DNA from: Ustulina deusta
Lineage: Eukaryota > Ascomycota > Sordariomycetes > Xylariales > Xylariaceae
Assembly: GCA_023159155.1 (NCBI GenBank)
Contig: JAJNNX010000011.1
Location: 62,001 to 126,000, forward strand
Direction: 5' to 3'
Length of the DNA stretch: 64,000 bases
In this document: piece by piece, positions 30,494-42,352 of the stretch
Numbering within the stretch: position 1 is the first letter of the stretch
How the letters are laid out: the number at the start of each line of letters is the position of its first letter
Notes under the pieces: model-generated
Databases searched by the model: none
What the model was told of the DNA's origin: nothing
What the model saw: the letters and a program-made list of their open reading frames with translations, nothing else
Made by a program: the position numbers and the translations under genes

Positions 30494-33282
30494 ATGTTTG
30501 TCCTCAAGAATGGTAAGGTTTTGCCCCTCTTTCTTTGGCATCAATTGGTGAAAGCGTGACACCCTCCATCCCTTCTCGTCTCTTCCATGTCTTCCCTCTC
30601 TTTCTGTCTCGTCCATCGCCGCCATCTCCTCTCCTTTGCGTGTGTCTCCTTCCCCTCCCCGTTTGTTTATTATCCGCTCTGTCGCCCATCCCATCGGACT
30701 GCTATGCTACATTGTAACTACCACCCCGACTCGACACATCGACAGCCATCACCTCCATCTCCGATCCCAGGCCATCGGTGATTGTTTTGCTAATCGTAAC
30801 ATTCGTCGTCATCGTCGCAGTCGGCAAACTACTCTTCGGCAGCAACAGCCAAGAGTCGATGATCGAACTGCCCCAGGGCCAGCTCTACCTCGTCCGACCC
30901 CTCTCCCCCAAAGGCTACTCCGAACTCATCTTCAAGGACGCCGCCATCCGCATCCGTCGAACCGGCCAGGACTTCCAATACCAGCTCGTGGTCCAGCGCG
31001 TTTACGAGGAAGGCGAGGCAGAGCTGCTGGCTGAGGAGGAAGGCGAGGACGCCGAGATCGATGCGCTTGCTGCCGAGCGGGACGAGAAGACGTTCCTGCT
31101 CGACGAGGCCATCCACTTCCGTGTCGAGAGCCGAAGCCGCGCCGAGCGGGTGCTTGCGTGGAAGGACCTGAGCGGCGACGTCGGCGACCTGTACGAGTTC
31201 GTCTGCGACCCGTCCGCTGAGCCCGCCCAGGTCGACGCCTTCGAGCGCACCGCAAAGCAGTGCCAGTACGAGCGCAAGTACCGCAAGTCGCACACCACCG
31301 CCTCCGCCGCCGACCTGAGCCAGTTTGAGTTCGACGACGAGCAGCCCATCCCGCAAGCCAGCCCCATCCACAGCCCCACACTCGCGCGGTCCATCGAGTC
31401 GGCCGACGCCATGTTCCAGCTCAAGAACGAGGCCAACGTCGGCGCGCGGAGAGACGCCGCCGAACGTGTCGATGTCGTCCCGGCCCGACAAGAGTCCGAA
31501 GAGCCGGAAGAAGCCAACCCCTCACCCGTCCATGCCGCCTCTCACCCCAAGGCGCCACCGACGGCCCCACCCCAGCCCGAGCCTCTGGAGGTTCTAGCTC
31601 ACGAATTGGCCGAGTTGCACTTCTTCGATTTCCCTTCTGGCGCCTTCGTTCTTCGCGATGCTTCCGTCGCCGCACAAGTCTCGGACATAGGAAAGTGGAA
31701 CTACTGGCTACATGTCGCCAGCAAAGACCACGAGTGGCTAGGCATTCCCGTCGTGGCCGATATGAACCCCGTGTTCAACTTTGAGTTCCTGTCCTTCATC
31801 TTCAACCAGTTCACCGACGACGGATCTGCCTACTCCTGGCTACTGAGATTCAAGGATCAGGACACTCTCGCGAGGTTTCAAGAAGGGCTCATGCAGGCCC
31901 TATGGGAGCAGCTCAACGAGCAGAAATGGGCCAAGGTCAAGGAACGGGAGCGCCAATACGTGCTCGATGCCTTTGAGGACTTGAAGATGGATGATGCCCC
32001 CATCGAGGAGGAGGAAGAGGAGTCCGAAGCCGACGAGGCCGACGATGATAGACCTAGGAGCGAACACTACGACAGCGATGAAGAGGAGGAAGATGTCGAG
32101 ACACAGCCCCAGGATGACGAGATCAACACCGGATTGGCCGTTGGATACAAGCATGATCGTTCCTTCGTCGTCCGCGGTTCCAAGATTGGCGTCTTCAAAC
32201 ACCACCCCAACGACCGTCTGGAATTCTCTACCAACATCTCCAAAGTAGAGACACCGAAAGGCGAACTATTCAGCCCCAAGAAGGTCATGCTGCACAATGA
32301 GGATCGCAACATGATCTTGCAGAAAGACAACGACCCCAACAAGCTGTACCGCATGGACCTCGAATACGGCAAGGTTGTTGACGAGTGGAACGTACACGAC
32401 GACATCCCTGTTCTGGAGTTTGCTCCCGAAAACAAGTTTGCCCAGATGACTCACGAACCCACCTTCCTGGGTGTCTCAAAGAATGCCCTATTCCGAATCG
32501 ATCCGCGTCTATCTGGGGCGAAGCTTGTCGACTCCCAGCTCAAGCAATACGCCTCCAAGAATGACTTCTCCGCCTTGTCTACCACAGAGAAGGGCTATAT
32601 TGCGGTGGCTTCGAACAAGGGAGACATTCGTTTGTTCGATCGTCTCGGTATCAACGCGAAGACTCACATCCCGGCGCTCGGCGAACCCATCATCGGTCTG
32701 GACGTGTCTGCCGATGGCCGCTGGGTTCTGGCGACGTGTCGCACGTATCTGCTCCTTATCGATGCGATGCAGAAAGAGGGGAAGAATGAGGGCAAGCTCG
32801 GCTTTGAGAAATCTTTCGCCGCCGACTCGAAGCCACAACCGCGCCGTCTGGCGCTTACCCCTGAGCACGTGGCACAGTTCCACCACGAGACGGGCCAAGG
32901 TGTTTCGTTCACGCCCGCTCGATTCAACACGAGCCAGGCCGGCGAGGAGTCGTCCATTATCACGGCTACGGGCCCTTACATTGTGGACTGGAACTTGAAG
33001 AAGGTTCTTCGCGGTGCCAAAGCCCCGTACATCATTAAGCGATACACCGAGGATGTCAAGGCCGATGACTTCAAGTTCGGGTCGGACCAGAACGTCATCG
33101 TTGCCCTTCCGAATGAAGTCAATATGATTGGCAAGAACAAGATGAGTCGACCGACACGGGAGAGCATCGCCGGCGACTTTCAACGCCTGAGCACACCGAG
33201 ACGCAGTTCGGGACGCGTAGGTACAAGACAGAGCGGCCGCTACAAGTTAGGGAGGGATGATGTCGTGAATTCGCCTTTTTAG
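30494..33282 (+). CDS. VID27: VID27 (vacuolar import and degradation protein 27), two exons
   Basis: A tiny first exon 30494-30512 (MFVLKN plus one base) joins exon 2 at 30821-33282 across a 308-nt intron (GTAAGG..GTCGCAG), giving 826 residues. The junction restores the conserved fungal start MFVLKNVGKLLFGSNSQESM. The protein has the VID27 N-terminal region (SMIELPQGQLYLVRPLSP), a PH-like middle, and an acidic Glu/Asp stretch at about residues 400-445. The C-terminal VID27 beta-propeller-like domain includes NTGLAVGYKHDRSFVVRGSK and GYIAVASNKGDIRLFDRLG. In yeast the protein is linked to vacuolar import and degradation and is cytoplasmic. An open frame running back from 30821 into the intron mimics a signal anchor (IVLLIVTFVVIVAV); this is intron, not protein. 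Confidence 0.93.
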
Positions 33283-34194
33283 AGAGATGTGCGTGCTTGG
33301 AAGAGGATCGGAGGTTGAATTATCTTGTTTCTGTTTTTTTTGTACTGTTGATGAGCCATGGGTCATGGATTTATGAGATAATAACCCAGCAGCACACGCA
33401 GCGGCCCAGGGCTCTGCTGCGATAATACCCCGGAGTTAGGGCAAAGCACACATCTAGGTTGCGCATACCACGAGAGCGCATGCACGGCCTTTTCAAAGAA
33501 CGGCTTCACATGTCTCGTAGATTATGTAGCTATGTAGTAGATTTAAATGTATCCCAATACGGTCTCCAGACATCGTGATGTTGATTAGGCCATGTTTCTT
33601 GTATTAAGGACTGTTGGCGATTGGATGTGTCGGCATTTGTGAATTCTGACAAATATTCGGCGAAGATGAACGAATGATTGACCAATGTGAGAGCATGAAT
33701 ACTCATGTAACCAATGAAACTAACGCCCAAGAGGGAGTCGTAGGGCTACCATGACATCGAAAAGCAACAAGCATGGCGATCGGCAACGTGCGTTTTTGTC
33801 TCTCTCTCTCCACTGCACAGCCGAGGGGCAACCCAAGCCTCTAAGCGTGGCTGTCGAAATACTCGTGTAGTCCTAGGCTTGGCGTCATCACAGCCCCCTT
33901 TCATAGGTCGACAGAGGAACTTGTATAATAATGAGCTCATGTCAAAGATCAAGGCGGCCGGGCTCACTTCATGGAGCAATCTACTGACTCCTTCTAGACC
34001 CAAAATATCGAGATCGCCGAGAAGACACTTCCTCGATTCATCAACGAAATTGAAACGTGATACCAAAACTGGCCAAGTCAGGATAACGTAAGACGAAGCT
34101 AGTCCGTCTTCACTGCAAATCTCCCTTGCCGGCACACGAAGAGCATCTAGAAATAGCAGAGGTTATCAATCGGATTAATCTATATTGTATTGGG
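33283..34194. other. Intergenic region
   Basis: About 910 bases between VID27 and the Zn2Cys6 gene. ORFs at 33746-34135 (-) and 33879-34091 (+) overlap each other and have no domain. No gene is supported. Confidence 0.4.
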
Positions 34195-35396
34195 ATGACC
34201 CAACCGACGGGGGCAACTGTTTCGGCGACGGCCAATGCCGAAACGCCTCGGAAACATTGTTGGGAGTGCCTCCGCCGCAGACTCGTATGCGACTCCGTGC
34301 GACCTGTGTGCAACCGGTGTCGCACCAGCGGGCTGGTATGCCCTGGGTACGACGACAAGCAGCCGCTGCGCTGGGTGAAGCCCGGACGGGTCACGGTACG
34401 CACTCGACGGCGACCGAAAGCCGGGGTTTCTGTCGGTGCCAAACAAACGACCCCGGACAATACCGACGTCGACGGCGACGTGATCGATGCAAATATAGCA
34501 GATCGGACTCGCCCGACGAGCAAAGAGGGCTCGAGCGATAGCGATCTTCAGAGGGAGTTTGATGCGCTGTGCTCCCTCGGCATCAGGCAACCCAAGACTC
34601 CAGATGCCATCATGCGATATGACATTGCATGCGAGAACTTCGCCGGTGTCCAAGCATCGTATATCTGCAAGTCCATTCGCCCAGTTTCCCCCTTCCTCCC
34701 CGACGTCTCTCGGCACCACACCATGCCAAGAAGTCCATTGCTGATACGTGGGACTGACAAACAGACACCTGTGAGATATACGAGCGAACCTCGCCGCTCA
34801 GCGTACTACTCGAAGACTCGCGGCTCAAGCTGCCCCTGGTGAACGTCTCGCAGCAATTCCCGGCGCCGATCCAAGGACTGTTCGTCCTATACGCGCTGGC
34901 ACACCAGATCCACCGGTTGCCGCGGGGCGTGGAAGGAAACGTGCGCACGCGAGCGCAGTCTGCCGTCTCGTTCTGGACGTACCAGGTGGTCCGGACGCTG
35001 AACGAGGATATCGCGCTGAAGCAGAAGCAGGCTGGCGATGGGACGATGACGGGCGTTCTGATGCTCATGATAATCGATGTAAGTGGTGTCTAGGCACGCC
35101 GCTTCCCTCTTCCGTGGAATTCGGCAAATGGGCTTCGGCCAGTCAAAGCCGTGACCATGACAACAGACCAGACGCTAATGGGAACACTGTGAATGCAGCA
35201 GCAATTTCGACCTTCTAGCGGCTGGCGATCTCATTACCGCGGACTCATGCAGATGGTGCAGCTTCGTGGCGGCATTCAGAAAGTATGGAACGAATGCCCG
35301 CACATGCGCAGTGGCATTTGGAATATGGTCATGTAAGTTCGTTCGTCCCTGGCCGAAGCGGTGCTTTGGGTGTTGTGTCACCGTTAGGCGCCATAA

Positions 35397-35434
<38 letters not shown>

Positions 35435-36256
35435 TCATGAACTGACGTTTCAAATTCCTTGCTAATCTCGCACTGCAACAAAAGAGTCGAAGTTTTCGCC
35501 AACTCGACAAGTCCGGGCCACGACCAGCTGACCGAACTCTCGCACGCCAAGAACCTCGATTTCCTGCAATCCGCCTGGGGAGGTGGCGGTGATGTCACGC
35601 CCGTCTACCTCGGCTCCATATGTCCGCCCTCTCTGTTCTCCGACGTAGTCCGGATCAACCATCTGCGGGCTCTCGCGACACGGGGCATATCCAACTCACC
35701 ACCCAAATCATCATCTTTATCTTCCTCCTCATCCAGTCCCTCCTGCCCGTCTTCCTACGAAGATGATATGCCCGTCTACACCGACGCGCAAACCCTCCTG
35801 GACAAAATCCTACACTTCTCGCCCGAGATCTACGCCTCAAAAAACGGCAACACACGGACGCGGTCGAAATGGCGCCTGGTAGGGCGGGTCCATCAATCCG
35901 CCGTCGTGCTCTACTGCATCCTCTCGCTGCAACACGTCCTCCTCTTGCCTGAATCGGAGACTATCTCGCGGGCGGCTCGCGCGCACTATGACCGGCTACT
36001 GCTGGATCTCAAAGAAGGGTACAAGCACGCGAGCTTCAAGACCTGCTTCTTCTGGCCGCTGGTGGTGGCGGGCATGGGCGCGGTGCGCGGGACGGCTTTC
36101 GAGCGGGCTTTCATCGCTGATACGCTGAGGGATTCCGTCCCACATATGGGCAGCTCGATGCCGATTCTGGCGCGCAAGATGCTGATGGCGTTTTGGGGCT
36201 CGGGCAAAAAGGGCTGGGACGACTGCTTCGATCAGCCTTATGTTTTCCTCGCGTGA
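34195..36256 (+). CDS. Zn(II)2Cys6 transcription factor with fungal_trans_2-like domain, four exons
   Basis: Exons 34195-34645, 34765-35078, 35199-35332 and 35485-36256 sum to 1671 nt (556 residues). The Zn2Cys6 motif is CWECLRRRLVCDSVRPVCNRC plus C at about residues 23-50, a DNA-binding binuclear zinc cluster. It is followed by an Arg-rich linker (TRRRPKAG). The regulatory half contains LPLVNVSQQFPAPIQGLFVLYALA, a region rebuilt across exons 2 and 3 (QQFRPSSGWRSHYRGLMQMV), and EVFANSTSPG..., typical of fungal_trans_2 factors. The exon 1/2 junction is the weakest (donor GTGTCC). Intron 3 carries a TA microsatellite. Target genes are unknown; no adjacent metabolic cluster is evident, so local regulation is not implied. 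Confidence 0.8.
35404..35431. repeat. (TA)n microsatellite inside intron 3 of the Zn2Cys6 gene
   Basis: About 14 TA units in a row between 35404 and 35431, within the intron 35333-35484. It is likely length-polymorphic. Confidence 0.9.
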
Positions 36257-39200
36257 GGCTTTGCCTCGGCGAGATGAGGGGCCCGAGAGGACGGGAATGT
36301 AAGCCTTGAGATTGGGAAAAGTGATTGGTCTTCCTCTATCTTGAGAGGCCGGACGCCGGGTCCTCCTTGTATGTGTCGCGCCAGATACCTACTCCATACG
36401 CTGCGCTAATACCCGTCGGCTTCCATGTGTTCGGGGCTGGTGAGGTGAAGAGGAGGTCCGGCATTCGATGAATGGGCTAACAGCTCATTCCGTTCAGGCC
36501 ATTCGTTTACTCGGTAACTTGGAGCAGAAAATTCTTACATGACGGATCCGAATTCACAGGTCCCGCGTTTTTTAGAAAGATGCACCGCAGGCGGCTCGGC
36601 GGGATCGATCCGTATTTTTGGAACCCTGTGTCAGGGGCCGTGTTACCTACCTACATATACCTATTCTGACGATTATATAGAGCTATCCATTGATTAACTG
36701 ATTACAACTTGGTACCAACTTCAAAGTGACGGCGCCGCCGACACCGTTTATCTGTCGAGATATCTTTCTTCTCTAGTACCAGGATCGAAGCGATCAGACG
36801 AGCAGCTTCCGGGGGCTCTGTCATACTGACATGACTATCTTACCCGTAATTCTGGGCAGAGCTATGAGCAAAAAAAAACCAAAAAAAACACTAACAGACA
36901 TGAATGTAATCCGAGACGGAGAGACACGTCTCATGTTTTAGCTTGCGTTACGTGGAGAATACTTTGCTAGCATATCCTCGATGGACGAGATTACCCACAA
37001 GGTTCCCAAGTTGTATACGTTTCCGACGCAAATTTTAAGTGTGCTGGCGGCGTTGTGTCAGTCGGACGAGGAGCAGAAAAGGCAGATAATGTGTCTTCCA
37101 GTTGGTTCTTCTCACAATACACTTCCAGTCTTAGAGCGGGCATTGTGTGATACATCTGTGCGCTGTTAATCTTGACGCTTATACAGCTCTGGATGAGAAG
37201 GGGGTGCCTCAACGACAATGCTACTGACATCTAACAGCTATCCTCAACAAATGAACTGGTGTAATGCGCCCTTGGTTCCCTCCGAGAACGAAGAGCGCAC
37301 GATGACCGAATGCATTCCTACATTCAGGCTGTACCTAGTGTGGATAGCATGATACGACAAGACACACGAGGCGCGAGCAGAAACTGCTCTTGACCTGCAC
37401 ACACCGCGCAGATGATGTAGGAAATAATGTTCGACGGCCCGGGAAACAACGATTCATCAGCTTCATGCCCGACGATGCAAGCGAGACGCATTCACTCGTT
37501 GGTAACTCGGTCCGTTCCCGACATTCTATGTGCCCTGAGTTGTATGCTTAGTATGGATATCAGCACCAGCATGATTAATCCCCAGCTACCATGAGAGTAG
37601 AACGGCTACATCTCTCCTCGGGGTTGGGCGAGAGGAATCGGGCAATTGATATTGCCATCTAACAACCCAGAGGTAAACTGATGAAACTAGTTCTTTCATT
37701 CAGGTTTCACCGCTACGTCGGCGCTTCATAAACCGTGGTGCAGCGACTTGTGTGTCCTAGTCTCTCAACGTGATATAGCCAATATAGTTGTGAGAGATAA
37801 TTGAGATAACTGTTAGGATATCAGATGCGTATTGAAGGGCGTCTATGATTAACGCCGTTCGCGCTCGTATTCGAACGCACCAAGATTGAATTCAATTCAG
37901 GACGAAGCATTTCGCTATATTAGTTCTGCTCCGTATATTCCGAAAAGGTCTGCTGTGAGTGAGTCCAGAAGAGGACGACCCATGGGAGGATGAATGATTT
38001 GGAATTGTTGGGATTATGTATATGTGCCTGCTTGGTACGTACTAATCCCACCCGTCGCTAGGAAAACGGGAAAAGACTACTGCAACTAAATATTGAGGAG
38101 GGCAAATGCCGATGCGGAGAAGATAGGGTTCACAGGTTAAAGGTTATGTTGCCTTGGAGGTGTGTGTGGGTGTGGTTGGTTATCTCCCTAGATAGGTACG
38201 GTAGTGGAGTGAGGATTCACGTCGGCCTATAGGCTTGAAATATGTAGGTTATCTGTAATTCTTGTGAGAATAGAGGTTGCCTTGGTACAACAACACGTCA
38301 ACAATGAATTACGGGCGCAATAATAGTCAATGGTTTGCATCCGGCGTCAAGTATTTTAAATACTACCACGGAATATTAAAGGCACGCCAATTCGGCGACC
38401 TAGATAGTTGCCAAGCTGTAGTTAGGCACCAATTTTTTAAATATTCATCATCAAACCCCTGCTATGAACGACATCTTCAGTCGATGTTGGGCTCTCAACC
38501 TTGGACAACTAAATGCCTCGGTGCTTACTCCGTGTGCTTCTGATAATGCCAGTCAACTCTTGGTGTAATGAGCAGGCTCCAATGCTGCCCTGGAGACCAA
38601 GGTGTCGTGGGTCGAAGGGGAGGGTAGTTGTTGGCAATTATTCGTCAAATAAGTTCTTGATCGACCCCTTCACAGACTAGCAAACAAGGTTTTCATGGCA
38701 ATAAACTACCTAGGTATCTCAGGCTAGCCACGCCAGCTATCATCCCATCAAGGCCATACTAAATGCTCCTCGCTGAGCGGCTGCGGACGTCTGATGGGTA
38801 GTACCAATAGCTATTACAGCCAATCTCTCTGATGTCTCGTTCCGCAGTTTCGTCAACACCAGCACTGGGTCAATCTCTTCATCTCATTGGTAGTTTCGTT
38901 GTCTCGTGAGCCGTGAGATCATACATCTCGACTGGATTGTTCCCCGGCCACAGACATGCGAACTTCGTACGACCTCATCACGCTGTCTTGGCGAATGGGC
39001 GAAAACGGAAACGAGTATTGACGATACCGACAGACAATAGACAATTGGCGGTCTACATTTGTGTTGTCACATTCCGGACCTGCTCGTCAATTCATGCTGT
39101 GCCCATTCTGTCAACATGACCTAGTTTGGGTTGAGCACGCTCGGGAGTTCAGGTCGTGTATAGTACTGTAAATTAGCTCTCCAACAGGCTAAACCCACGC

Positions 39201-39855
39201 GCCCCGGTATCCCATGCACCTCAACGGAGCCGGTCCAGAATCCGGGGGAGCGTGCATATCATGTGCCGATACACGCATTTGTTGTCCTGGCTCCGTCATA
39301 CGTAGAGGTTTGCACAGCAAGTATCTACAATGTAGACAGTGAGAGGGAAAAATAAAGGCTGCCTACACTATTTGTGTTCTAGATCCTGACATGACCGACT
39401 AATCCATGTATTTGGAATTCGCGGTGGTGAAAGCTAGTGAGAAGACCCAGGGCCAAGCCCAATATGATTGGACAACGCCACGATTTGCAAATGGATTTGC
39501 GAACCACATCGGCGATTCATGCGTGTTTGTCACCTCTCAACAGGCTACATTATACTTGACAAACCATCGGCGCAAAGCAATTGTATATATTCCGCATTCA
39601 AGGCCGTACATCCAACACCGTCTCGATACAAGAAACTCATCCGTCATCCACAACGACATTCAACAAGAACACAACCGTATTGGAGCAATTCCCCTTCACT
39701 TCCAATTACTGTATACACTCCATAGTTCGAGGTAGTAAATAAGCACCCACAAACTTGGCCAACTTAAATCCACCACGTTTCCTCCATCTTCTTGCCTCCA
39801 ACTCTATCACTTCCGCCACCGCAAACCGCAAACCACAACCATAACCTCAGTCGCC
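36257..39855. other. Long gene-poor region
   Basis: About 3.6 kb with only short ORFs (for example 36981-37169, 38277-38543, 39406-39735, all plus strand), none with a recognisable domain. A short A-rich run is at 36870-36890. No rRNA, tRNA or transposon signature was identified by eye. Confidence 0.4.
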
Positions 39856-40335
39856 ATGATCTTCGCCTCTATATTACCCGCCGTCACCGCCATCGTGATG
39901 TCGTTCACGCGACTCTCAAATGCTGGATTGGCCGTAATGCCCTGCTCGACGGCAACAAACAATCCAACCTTCATGATCGCGGATTTCACGGGCGGCATCA
40001 GCAAATACACGGGCGGCGAGTCATTCGCATTCTACCTCAATACAACCTACAACGACTACCACAGCGGATGCAGCGGGTCGATTAACAAGGGCGCCGACGA
40101 CAACGGCCTGCAGTGGTGTTCGACCCGGATCCCCGGCTGGAACGCGTCCTACGTCATGACACACGACCACCAAGTCCTCATCTACCACGAATTTCTTTGC
40201 AGCCAGGACGACGGCACTGTAGTTAGCGCACACGCCGAGGGTGCCACGCGCCTAACCATCAATTCGGCGACAAACGGAAAGCTTAGCATGAATCCCGCGA
40301 GCGAGACGTTCCCCGCCGCCGTAACGATACACTAG
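39856..40335 (+). CDS. Small secreted cysteine-containing protein (effector-like)
   Basis: Single exon, 159 residues from the ATG at 39856. The N-terminal hydrophobic segment (MIFASILPAVTAIVMSF) looks like a signal peptide. The mature part has four Cys (in MPCST, SGCSG, QWCST and FLCSQ), several N-glycosylation sequons (NTT, NAS), and no recognised domain. Codon use and GC content are those of a real gene and contrast with the AT-rich flanks. Size, secretion signal and even Cys number fit small secreted proteins including effectors, but no function can be claimed. Confidence 0.65.
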   Translation: MIFASILPAVTAIVMSFTRLSNAGLAVMPCSTATNNPTFMIADFTGGISKYTGGESFAFYLNTTYNDYHSGCSGSINKGADDNGLQWCSTRIPGWNASYVMTHDHQVLIYHEFLCSQDDGTVVSAHAEGATRLTINSATNGKLSMNPASETFPAAVTIH

Positions 40336-42352
40336 ACACACTCGAGGAATATACTTTTATTTTATTTTTTAAGTTTGAGATCTTACGATGGTCATGATCA
40401 AGGGTGGGATAAGATTGGCTTTAGAGTCGGCGCAAAACCAGTGCATAGAAATAATGAGTCGGTGGTGTATATAACCCGGTACAGAAATGTGTGCCGTTTC
40501 CATGGACTGGATGAAGGCGCAGGGGCAACGACAATTGGATACGGCAGTAGAGCCGCCTGTATGATAGCCGCCTGTCTTATGATGAGAGGCAACGCGATTA
40601 GCCTCGATAAAATAAGCACACTGGTATCTTTTGATACCCATTACATCTAACCCCTCACATCAGCTATATCTTGCGCGCTCATTTTTCTAATTATACTTCC
40701 TCCAATTTACTTACTGTTCATAGTAGGGTAAACAGCATTGCAGGTAAACGTAGATAGCATAGTAGATAATCAGCAAATAAAGAACTGAAACCCCAACGAG
40801 TGCCTACTTGGAGACTGACCATTTAGTAGCCGTTGTTGTAGAACATAGTGTTCCCACCGCTGCCATGCGCTTAAATGCGGCGACTACATCACGCCAGACC
40901 CAATATATACTGCGATCAGCCAGTTACTGGACCCTAGATGCAGGTATATAGTACTAGATACTGCATGCATTTACCCCTCATACACCATGGAGTATACACC
41001 AAAATTAGACCCTTTGTCAAACATGCAACTTTGTCCGGTCTACCTATGCCATGCGGATGGCCCGCGTTGTCGTGTTGCATCGAACAACAGCCCAGGAAAC
41101 CTATATAGGTACCCAACCCTTCACTGACCGAATGCAGTCAGTCCCCCCCCCCCCCCGGACACATTCTAGGCCAGAAGTCACTTGCATTTATATACACCGA
41201 CTTGTGCCAAGAGCTGCCGTACATAGCCTTTTGTCGAAGTCTTGGCTAGTTGGAAGAACTCATAGCCGACCTCTCCTCTCATGCCCGGTCAACCAGCACA
41301 AAAAAAAGACAGGAAAAACCTCTCTTGAACCAGGTACGGGGTATTCAGGGGTTTCTCTACAGATTAGGATACGGCGGTAAAGACTAAGCCGTCTTTCGGA
41401 AAGTGGACGATGGTCAGAATCGCGCCAGATGATTTGGAATTTCCTTGCACAATAGGCATCACACGGTGGCCTCTTTTTTTTCCGACGTGTGACGACGTTG
41501 ACTTGGAGGAGATTTTCAGGTGACAACGAGAGCTTGAGGGCCAAGGCCGGATCTTTTTATTTTTTGCTTAGACTATCTAGGCTGTTTGTTGTCGTTTATC
41601 TACAATTTGCATTAGTCCCCAATCTCGACTTGCTTCGTATGAGCCTATCCCGTATTATCAATTGATGTCAACTATGACAATTTAGAGGTACTATTGGAGA
41701 GGTAAAAAATAAAATAAAATAAAATAACAACAGGTTCCTCTCGAGGTCATCTTCTAAGTGGGCAGTGTGCAGGCTAGTGTATCTATTCTGCTTCTAAATG
41801 CCACTATTGAAATAGAGCGAGCAGACTTGAAGTGGCTGAACGGCGTGATCAGCCACTAGGTGGCTAAACAGTTACAAAAGGGACGGTCAACAAAAAAGGA
41901 GAGAAAGAGCTCGGGTTTGGCACAGTCTTTTCGTGAGTTATTGCGTCCAATTAAGTTATATTCTGTTATAATCGCTTAATCCCCCTATTTAAATTATACG
42001 TAATTTACACTGGGAAGTGTAGAGGCAGCCTATCTCTTCGTGTAAGGGCAAGGTGAGTACCCCATAAACATGAGCCTCCTCACGTTGTCCCCTTCACTAT
42101 AGGCATCAACATTGAGACTTGACGATAAGAAAATTCGCCATCGTTAAATAATCACTAAGAGTTGAGCAGAACGTGGAGCCCGGTGCGGGTGCCAGGCTTT
42201 CACCAAGGGATACGTGCTTCATGGATGTACGTTGTCGCGCGAAGATCCCGCGAACTGCTCCACTCTACTTATTACTTTTAATGCAGCATAGCTCGAAAAC
42301 CAGGTCAAAAAACAGTCTCACCATTCACGTCTCCTCGTCCGCCGCCAATTCT
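40336..42352. other. Intergenic region with simple repeats
   Basis: About 2 kb. It contains a 14-C run at 41143-41156 and an AAAAT pentanucleotide run near 41704-41726. ORFs on both strands (for example 40369-40641) show no domain. No gene is supported. Confidence 0.45.

Noticed and set aside
30778..30820. Hydrophobic start of the VID27 ORF as a membrane anchor
   Set aside because: It is intron sequence; the conserved start requires the small upstream exon at 30494-30512.
30829..31517. Long minus-strand ORFs opposite VID27
   Set aside because: They are antisense shadows of GC-rich coding sequence with strongly biased composition.
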